From: Riptortus pedestris
Taxonomy: Eukaryota; Arthropoda; Insecta; Hemiptera; Alydidae
NCBI GenBank assembly: GCA_019009955.1
Contig: CM032233.1
Span: forward strand, 125,218,501 to 125,282,500
DNA length: 64,000 nt
Direction of reading: 5' to 3'
Part shown: piece after piece, positions 56,906 to 64,000 of the stretch
Layout of the letters: every line of letters begins with the position of its first letter
How positions within the stretch are numbered: the stretch's first letter is position 1
The notes under the pieces: model-generated
Told to the model about the DNA's origin: nothing
Database searches by the model: none
Seen by the model: the letters and a program-made list of their open reading frames with translations, nothing else
Translations under genes and position numbers: made by a program

Positions 56906-57260
56906 AAAATATTAATAGTAAATATAATTTGCAATAAGATTGGTTCTATACAATTTCTCGATCCAACTTATAGTAACGGAGATATTTCGAAAATCCCCCC
57001 TCTGACCCCCCCCCTCCCACTCTTACGATTTATGCCATTTAGGAACTTGATCTGTCTTTTTACATAAAACGTTTAAATATCGAGTTTGGTGACGATCAAA
57101 CAACAACTGCGACATCTAGAGCGTTAACAGACAAATAAATATATCTATATATTTATATAATTTTGAACGGACCTCATTTTTGTCATCTCCTGGGTAGGAT
57201 CGATGGACATTTGAAGAAAGGTTTTGAAAATCGCGTCATGAGTACAACCTCAATAGTGAT
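56705..57260 (+). mobile_element. HLE-1 with displaced AT tract, 5' end missing
   Basis: Starts CAGTGACGGAAACGGCCGAA. An (AT)n tract (56850-56900) lies in the 5' region after CAAGATAGAGA, not in the usual core. The core itself is short (57135-57162). The 3' arm ends CAACCTCAATAGTGATTT without the palindrome. Confidence 0.72.
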
Positions 57261-57529
57261 TTATCTTATTATTAAATTAATGCAAGTGAAGAACAGATGA
57301 TTAAATTAAAGCTTCAAAATAATAAGTTCAATATACAGTTCTTTGAATTATTCATTTAGGGGGCCTCAATGCTTTTAATGATTTTGAAATGCAATGAAAT
57401 ATATCGTCGTTCTTGTGCCTTCTTTGGTGAACACTCTGACATAGGTGGTTCCGAAAATAAACATTTTACAGTTAAGAACGTGCAATTTTAATTGGCGACA
57501 TCATTACACAACGTGTTAGAACCTATCTC
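57261..57529. other. Unassigned intergenic DNA
   Basis: Nothing recognised. Confidence 0.3.
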
Positions 57530-57880
57530 ACATAGTAAAAGTTCAATGAAAACAATATTTAAGCTGCAAATAATGTGGTCACAACATAACAACTTGTATT
57601 AATATAGCATGAGTAGGAATGGGAGTTTACTGAAGGCAGAAAAATAAAAAGGTGCGAAAAACTCTCTTAATATTTGAGTATCGAAATAAGTGAAAATATG
57701 AGTGTTTCTATTGCATTTTATAATAAAACTCTGAATAACGGAGATTTATTGAAACATTTGAACTTCTCCCCCAATAAACCTCTGCCTTCCGATTTCCCTA
57801 AACCCCCTTGATTCCTTGTCTCATTTCTATCAATTTAAGTGATCCATGAAACGTTTAAACATCAAGTACGATATAGATCA
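57530..57880 (+). mobile_element. Old diverged HLE-1 interior
   Basis: Order of HLE-1 landmarks (AAGTTCAATGAAAACAATAT, GCATGAGTAGGAATGGGAGT, AATAACGGAGATTTATTGAA, CATGAAACGTTTAAACATC) without termini. Confidence 0.5.
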
Positions 57881-58349
57881 AATAAACATTTTCAGTTAAA
57901 AAAGTAGAAAATGGTTGATATCTTTTCCACCTGAAACGAATAAGTATCGTGAAATTTTGAGATAAAAAATAAGGTATTATACATATGAAGTCAAGCGAGA
58001 AGGAGTTATCCTTTATATCTAGCCAAATGTAGAAAGAGGCAAAAAGCAAAAGAAAAAATACTACACAGTGTACACTCATTTTCCTTGGGTTTAAAAGAAA
58101 TGAAGGAACTTGTGGAGCATTTCACGGGAACCTTGTCAGGAGAGATTCCAAGCAACTGGGAGCAAATAAGAGGCAGAATTAAAACTCCCCGCAGAGATCT
58201 GAGGCGAAACGGAACTATTTCTCGGAAAACCCTCGATTACAAATAGGATTCTACAACTCCTAGATCAAAGGAATGAATTTCAAAACTCAGCTACGAATAA
58301 AACAACCCAGGAGATGAGATTACACAAAAATATAGAGAAGAAATTCAAT
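57881..58349. other. Unassigned intergenic DNA
   Basis: Nothing recognised. The minus ORF at 57855-58079 is hydrophobic but has no known motif. Confidence 0.3.
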
Positions 58350-58392
58350 CGTGAAGAGGCTGCGTAAACTAAGCAGATTTCTCAAGGGTTGA
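58350..58392 (+). mobile_element. Solo HLE-1 5' terminus, worn
   Basis: GAAGAGGCTGCGTAAACTAA then GCAGATTTCTC, followed by unrelated DNA. Confidence 0.5.
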
Positions 58393-58811
58393 TATGACGC
58401 ACTAGATTGATAGATATTTTATTGGCTTATGTTTACAACATGTTGCCAAGAGTCTGGCCAATTAGTGTTAGTATGGCTATTAATATATTATAATTTCTTA
58501 AAGTATGTGTAAATAAAATAATAATAATTCCTAAAACTACAACTGAACACCATATACATTGGCACCTAATACAATATTAATATTAATCTAAATAATTATA
58601 ATACTGAATTCAATAGGTCATAATTTAATGTAAATATAGATTAATTCATTCTTTTTAATGTCTAAATAAAGATGAGTTTTCTAACATATCAGATTAACAT
58701 AACTATTCTCTAAGGTAAGTATAACTCTTCTAATAATAAGTATAACTGCATATAATAAATAATGTGCCGATTATTTTTGCATAAGCACCCCCATAAAAAT
58801 AATAAAATTCT
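58393..58811. other. AT-rich unassigned DNA
   Basis: Nothing recognised. Confidence 0.3.
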
Positions 58812-59438
58812 TTTTCTGTAATCGTTGAATAATGGTAACATTACTAAACTGAAATGAGTGAAGAAAGTGAAACATTTTGCAATAGAGTGAAGAAAGTAAT
58901 CGCTTTCTTCACAGGTGAAGAAAGTGAATTGCCTTCTTAATTAGTAATAAGTATAAATTAAAAAATAATTTGAAGTTGGAAATTAAATGCTTTTAAATGT
59001 TTCTTAAAAATGTAAGAATTTATTTTAACAAAATAAATTGAAATGTGAATGAATTATTGGTGGAAATAATCAATATATTTTAAAATTTAAATATAATAAT
59101 AATTACCTTCCTTGTTTATAACCTGCACTTGTTTATAACTGCACTACTTCACAATCATCACTAGTTGTTTTATAACTATGCTTATAACCTTTCACAACCA
59201 TGCTTATAACCTACCAACAACATACCATAATCTTCACAACATCCTAATTTTGTTCATATTCTGGTTAGATCTGATCATGTATTACACGATTACAGAAAAA
59301 ATTTAATATTACACTCGTGACGAAAGTAGAATTTACAACTCTCGTGAAATTACCACACTCGCTTCGCTCGTGTGGGTAAACGTTTCCCTCGAGATGTAAA
59401 ATGATCTACTTTCGTCACTTGTATAATAAATAACTATT
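58812..59438 (+). mobile_element. REP-C copy 2
   Basis: Collinear with 25359-25957 and about 95% alike by eye. It has an extra ~28 bp (AAGTAATCGCTTTCTTCACA) in a small GAAGAAAGTGA repeat. ATTCTTTT occurs at both edges (58808-58815 and 59434-59441), a possible 8-bp target duplication, though T-rich sequence makes chance plausible. Confidence 0.65.
59317..59418. repeat. 102-bp nested palindrome in REP-C (copy 2)
   Basis: Same outer and inner stems as 25836-25937. There is one change in the right outer stem (GAGATGTAAA) and one in the loop. Confidence 0.75.
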
Positions 59439-59444
59439 CTTTTA

Positions 59445-60165
59445 TATTGTTAACTTTCACAAACTTTTGATAAGAAACAAAAAATATCATTAACTTTACT
59501 TTCATTGTTGTAATCCAGAATGTTTACCAATGATAGGTATTCTCTTTGAGGCACTATATATTTGTCAAGGAATTTTACCCTGTGTGATGAAAAAGCGGGG
59601 CAATACAGCAGTAAATGGTTCAAATGTAGGTAAATATATTTTGGCACCATTTACATAACTCTCCAGTTTGTATAATTTGAGTCATGTTCCTATAGGATAA
59701 TTTTAAATACTCGCTAGAGGAAATCCTTATTTGACTGATAAGTTTGATTTTATTTATGTTTGTGTGGAACGTTAAATAATTTTCAGGGAGAGAATGGTTA
59801 AAACTACAAATACTTCTATATATTCGGCTGTAACTTGAGTTAAGAACTCTATCAACGTCAACGGAATGGAGATGGTTTATAATTGTTTCAATGATTGTGA
59901 TCTTGTTGGCTAGCAAAGTTTGTTTGTCTAAAGATTCGCAAAAATATTCTTCAACATAATTATTTCCAGCTATAAATTTTACTTGTGACACCCAATTATA
60001 TTTTATGCCGCTTTTCCTATTGTGCAAACTAAGGAGCTTAAGAAAACATTTTTTCGGAAGTCGGTGGTCAGGCATTGAGAGCAGTTTAACACAGAAATTA
60101 ATAATTATCTTAAATATAACTACATTTAAGTGCGCTCGTCCAGTTTCCAAACGGACTATTTAATT
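59445..60165 (-). pseudogene. Non-LTR retrotransposon ORF2 C-terminus
   Basis: A 176-codon open frame (60150-59620) reads SMPDHRLPKKCFLKLLSLHN, KYNWVSQVKFIAG, LISQIRISSSEYLKL and ends GELCKWCQN. A second frame continues NHLLLYCPAFSSHRVKFLDK. Together they give C-x2-C...H-x4-C, the zinc knuckle at the end of many LINE ORF2 proteins after the RT. One frameshift separates the halves. RT and endonuclease are absent, and REP-C lies immediately past the coding end. Family assignment within non-LTR elements is open. Confidence 0.65.
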
Positions 60166-60309
60166 CGGGGAACTTCTTGGCCAAGAATACAAATACGATA
60201 TGACGCACTACGGAGATATTGTTAATTATGGAATGCCCCCTCCATATTCCTGGTTATTTTAGACCATTAACGTATTTGATCATTGGACTACATAAAAAAT
60301 ATTAAATTA

Positions 60310-60533
60310 AAATAAATGAAGAAAAAGTGTGATGTGCAAATACTTTCTTCCCGGAAGTTTTGTAAGAATTAAGTTTTATTTTAATAATCAAGAAGCCTTT
60401 CATTTGAATTATACATGTATTAATTCTGTTTTAAATATAAATCTTATTTATGTAGTTATTGACATTTCTTTATTACCTAAATTCATAAATTAATAAAAAA
60501 AACTATGTGTTCAAATACTTTTTTCTCGCACTG
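60310..60533. mobile_element. Tc1-like terminal fragment
   Basis: GTGTTCAAATACTTTTTTCT then CGCACTG followed by TA is the inverse of a Tc1-type end (CAGTGCGAGAAAAAAGTATT). A related direct copy (GTGCAAATACTTTCTTCCC) lies about 180 bp inward, as in elements with repeated subterminal sites. No transposase. Confidence 0.5.
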
Positions 60534-60860
60534 TACTTCATTAATTCCGGACTCTGCATATATTTCCCTAGAATTAGGCAATAGTTCACTTCATGGTGGA
60601 CATCTGTTCCTCTACGATGGGAACAGAACTTGTCATTGGGCAAAATACTGTGCTTGGAAGGAGGTCCGACTTCATTTACCAAAGGTATCCTTAGTTGAGT
60701 GGTATTAATCCCCGGGATCGAGGGTTCCTCCACTACTGCCAATCATTGTAAATCTCGGCTTTCCTACAGAATCCGGGGATTCCGAAAGCTTAAGATTCCC
60801 GTGGAAAGTTTCCCCAAAACATAAAGATCTCTGTCATGTGCCTTTTATACTACAAACTTT
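60534..60860. other. Unassigned intergenic DNA
   Basis: The ORFs at 60503-60742 (minus) and 60505-60708 (plus) overlap with no domain. Confidence 0.35.
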
Positions 60861-61265
60861 TTGGGGGTTGTGTAAATTAAGAAGATTTCAACGCTCTGTT
60901 GATCAAATTTCACCATTAACTCTCAATTTCTGCCGCAGGATACCCCCCTCTCCCAAGAACAATTTCAGCCAGTTTGTTCAGCTATATTTAGAACAATACG
61001 AATCTTAAATGATAACGTTACACCGAAAATATTAGCACATATCTTACACAGTAAAGGTTCAAGGGGAATAATATTAGGCATTTAAGCCCCATGCTGGTAT
61101 AGCACACTATTAATCTCATCTCACCATATAATTTCAAATTCTAAGTGAAAATTCTATGAGTGAAAGTGGGGGTTTACTGAAGGCTAAAAGAAAATATCAG
61201 TTAGTTAATGTAATGTTAACAAAAAAATGTATAGAACAAGAATTTTTATTAGACAAGATTGGTAC
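60861..61265 (+). mobile_element. Old diverged HLE-1, 5' and interior
   Basis: Worn start (GGGGGTTGTGTAAATTAAGA then AGATTTCAA) and landmarks AGGTTCAAGGGGAATAATAT, GAGTGAAAGTGGGGGTTTAC, AACAAGAATTTTTATTAGAC. No core or 3' end. Confidence 0.5.
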
Positions 61266-61273
61266 TATAACAC

Positions 61274-61398
61274 TTTTAGCAGATTTCCCTTAAGGGAAAT
61301 CAGCTATTGAGGTCTTACTCATGACGCGATTTTCGAAAAAGTTCCTCAAATGTCTGTCAATTCTACCCAGGAGATGACGAAAATGAGGTCCGTTCAAA

Positions 61399-61475
<77 letters not shown>

Positions 61476-62431
61476 GTAACCTCTGTCTGTACATTGATTT
61501 TTTTTCTCGTAATTTCACGATACTTTTCATTCGACTCAACCGAACTAAATAAAACTCGGTGTGTGTATTAGCACTAACGCCTTCATTATAATAAGCCATA
61601 CCAACATTTCTAGCGACGGGCAGGAGTGGGGGTTGAAAGGGAGGCCTGAATTTAAAAATAGCGGTATTTCGTTTTCTATTCGTTTTTTTGCAAATATGCA
61701 CATGACAAAAGAAGTTTATTTTTTTATTTGAAGTAACTTTTGTAATATTCACTTTTGTCTTATAACAAAGTATAAACGAGATATACACTAAACCGTTAGC
61801 AGGAGCCAACAATTTTATTGGGCCCTAACGATTGAACCGAACTTAACAAAACTCGGTATGTCTATTAATTCTTCCATGATTATAAGCTATATTAAATTTT
61901 TTAGGTTTGAACGGGAGTGGGGGTTACAAGGGAGGCCTGAAATAAAAATTCGCGATATTTCATTGTCTATTTGTTTTTCGACAAACGTGCACACAACAAA
62001 AGTTGTTTACTTCGTTTTTTGGAGTAACTTTTGTTTTATACATTTCTTCAGGAACACTGTATGAAGGAAGTAATTTGCGTAGAAACATTGATATGCTCAA
62101 CAATTCTTTCCAATATGAACCGCCAGGTACCTCACCTGGAAAATTTATTCAAATCTATGTTAATATTTTGTCCTTAATAATTCAAATCTATGGATATTGC
62201 ACAGGAGACGGGAAATAGGCCAATAAGGAGGACAGTGAAGTCTTACAAAAAAAATTAATTTTATTATTAACAAATCCACTGCAACGACGGGTACAAACCC
62301 TAAACACTGGAACGGGTAACTGTCAAAATATTGTTCAAAGTAAAGCCTTGCCAAAAAAATACCATCACCATTCAGCCTCAAATGAATTCCCGGGCGAAGC
62401 CGGATATCTGAGCTAGTAAATATATCTATAT

Positions 62432-62487
<56 letters not shown>

Positions 62488-62688
62488 CCTTTAACGCTCT
62501 AGTGGTCGTAATTTTTGTTTGATCGTTACCATTATTGAATTCCTACATGACCATATAAAGAGAATATAGGAATTTAACTGATTCGTCGCTGAATCGCCCC
62601 AGTCGCGAAATACGATTGATTATTGTAAGAATAATGCATAATAAATAAAGTAACTATGCTTACTTTACGCAGCACCTGCGTGACGGAC
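61274..62688 (-). mobile_element. HLE-1 carrying REP-B in its AT core
   Basis: Perfect 3' palindrome and 3' block, (AT)n at 61402-61470, then REP-B (minus) 61471-62417. A second AT tract at 62436-62483 follows, then core (TTTAACGCTCTAGTGGTC). The 5' region is greatly shortened. The 5' end CAGCACCTGCGTGACGGAC is at 62670-62688. Confidence 0.8.
61471..62417 (-). mobile_element. REP-B, near full length
   Basis: Read on the minus strand it starts CTAGCTCAGATATCCGGCTT at 62416 and ends CAGACAGAGGTTACAATTT at 61473. Contains the ~290-bp type units with CAGGCCTCCCTTTCAACCCC. Flanked by AT tracts on both sides. Confidence 0.68.
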
Positions 62689-62722
62689 TTTTTTTTACAT
62701 TCAGTTACAGGCGGTAGTAGTA

Positions 62723-63260
62723 CAGTAGACTCCCGATTATCCGAAACCCGATTAACCGATTCTCTCGCTTAACCGAAACATTTTGAGTTGCTAGGGAGGG
62801 GGGGGGGGGAAATTACTTCGTCCTAGCTTCCCGGAAAGAGGGGTGACAAGAGGGTGTGGGAGCGAGGAGACGGTGCTTCGATACATCGAACAACATCCTA
62901 CCTCCTGTCGTTCTGATATACTTACCCTTCAGAAATGGCGTGACTACGCATCGACAAAAAAAATTTCAGAAGCTTGACAAAGAAAAATCACCGACTTTTT
63001 TAAACGATGAAGTTTTTTTTTCTTTCATTTTTCTTTTTAAGTCTATAGTTTTATAAATACATATGTACATAGTTATTTTAATTGTTAAATAAAATAAGTT
63101 TTTTTTAGTAGTAAAGCTACAGTAAAGTACAGACAAAAACGTGTTTTTTATTCTAATTGATCCATTTTCACGCAGAAATTTCGGACTCCCGTTTAACCGA
63201 AATTTTCGCTTATCCGAAACCCCTCGGTCCCGAAGGTTTCGGTTAATTGGGAGTCTACTG
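62723..63260 (+). mobile_element. Tigger/pogo element, internally deleted (copy 2)
   Basis: Terminal repeats CAGTAGACTCCCGATTATCC (left) and its inverse (GGGAGTCTACTG, right). TA on both sides (62721-62722, 63261-63262). 538 bp. Same family as 33835-34463 in the opposite orientation, with a larger internal deletion. Confidence 0.85.
62867..63010 (+). pseudogene. Tigger transposase tail, interrupted
   Basis: The frame reads ETVLRYIEQHPTSCRSDILT, then LQKWRDYASTKKISEA. A TGA at 62975-62977 (where copy 1 has Arg) is followed by QRKITDFFKR and a stop. About 48 codons remain. Confidence 0.75.
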
Positions 63261-63305
63261 TAGTTATACCAACGACGTAACCCACATGGCCGGCCACCAA
63301 CGCAT

Positions 63306-63739
<434 letters not shown>

Positions 63740-64000
63740 ATCGATGTAAGCCTTGCCTCCATTTATGTATTTATTATTTATTTGAGATGCCGCTACAATG
63801 GCGTTTCATCTTTTAACATGTTAGAATATAATTTAACAAAATTAAATAAATGTTAAAATTTTTCTTGTTATTCTGGACCCAATATAATTTATATATTCTT
63901 CAATTTTTTTGACAAGGGTCTCCAATGAAAAACATTTATTTCGGTGCAAACTTTATTGCAACTGCCCTACATGTTTCGTGACTTATTTGCCACCTCTTCA
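63740..64000 (-). mobile_element. Penelope-type 3' end, running off the window
   Basis: TTGTTATTCTGGACCCAATA, GGGTCTCCAATGAAAAACAT, CCCTACATGTTTCGTGAC and TGCCACCTCTTCA are the inverted form of 43330-43470. The coding part, if any, would lie beyond 64000. Confidence 0.5.

Noticed and set aside
61363..61812. 149-codon minus ORF with a Tyr-Ile stretch
   Set aside because: It crosses REP-B and the AT tract of HLE-1; not conserved in other REP-B copies.

Overview
This is a eukaryotic, intron-free-looking stretch of AT-rich animal DNA made almost entirely of mobile elements, their decayed fragments and microsatellites. I see no convincing host gene, no tRNA or rRNA gene, and nothing prokaryotic. 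The mix of Penelope-like retroelements (RT plus GIY-YIG), DD34D mariner, piggyBac, pogo/Tigger, hAT, non-LTR retrotransposons, a tRNA-derived SINE and a very abundant Helitron-like non-autonomous element fits an invertebrate, most likely an arthropod. I cannot name the species.

The dominant component is one family, labelled HLE-1 here (my label). About 40 full, partial or decayed copies lie between 29 and 62688. A full copy is about 0.6 kb (short form) or 0.9-1.0 kb (long form). It reads: GTCCGTCACGCAGGGGCTGC (a 6-bp hairpin, ACGCAG-GGG-CTGCGT); the motif AAGCAGATTTCCC; a variable 5' region; a C-rich/G-rich run; a core whose centre is nearly always a long (AT)n tract; about 110 bp of conserved 3' sequence; and a 3' palindrome (AGCAGATTTCCC, TTAA, complement) followed by AAAA. 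The inverted repeat AAGCAGATTTCCC is about 24 nt inside the 5' end but almost terminal at the 3' end. Asymmetric inverted repeats, a 3' hairpin, a central microsatellite and no target duplication recall Helentron-associated elements (HINEs, the DINE-1 type). That classification is inference: no Rep/helicase is present. Throughout, strand + means the 5' GTCCG end is on the left.

Layout. 1-8 kb: HLE-1 copies, an hAT transposase tail and a Penelope-like fragment. 8.4-10.1 kb: a decayed Penelope-like element split by HLE-1. 10.8-16.9 kb: more HLE-1 with a piggyBac-like end inside. 17-24.8 kb: HLE-1 copies carrying a second family (REP-B) in their AT cores, plus a mariner. 25-26.4 kb: REP-D carrying REP-C and a SINE. 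26.7-28.4 kb: a complete but dead piggyBac. 32.8-35.9 kb: HLE-1 and a deleted Tigger. 36.4-45.5 kb: HLE-1 copies and LINE/Penelope debris. 46-53 kb: REP-B, inverted Penelope 3' ends, a 36-bp minisatellite, and HLE-1 carrying REP-B. 53.5-56.1 kb: very long (GA)n/(CT)n tracts. 58.8-60.5 kb: REP-C, a LINE C-terminus and a Tc1-like end. 61.3-64 kb: HLE-1 with REP-B, a second Tigger and a Penelope 3' end.

The most interesting biology is structural. HLE-1 copies occur in tandem, as double-3' and double-5' fold-backs, as recurrent 5'/3' chimeras with the same breakpoint, and twice with duplicated flanking DNA. Their AT core is a repeated landing site for REP-B and in two copies has been replaced by other tandem repeats.
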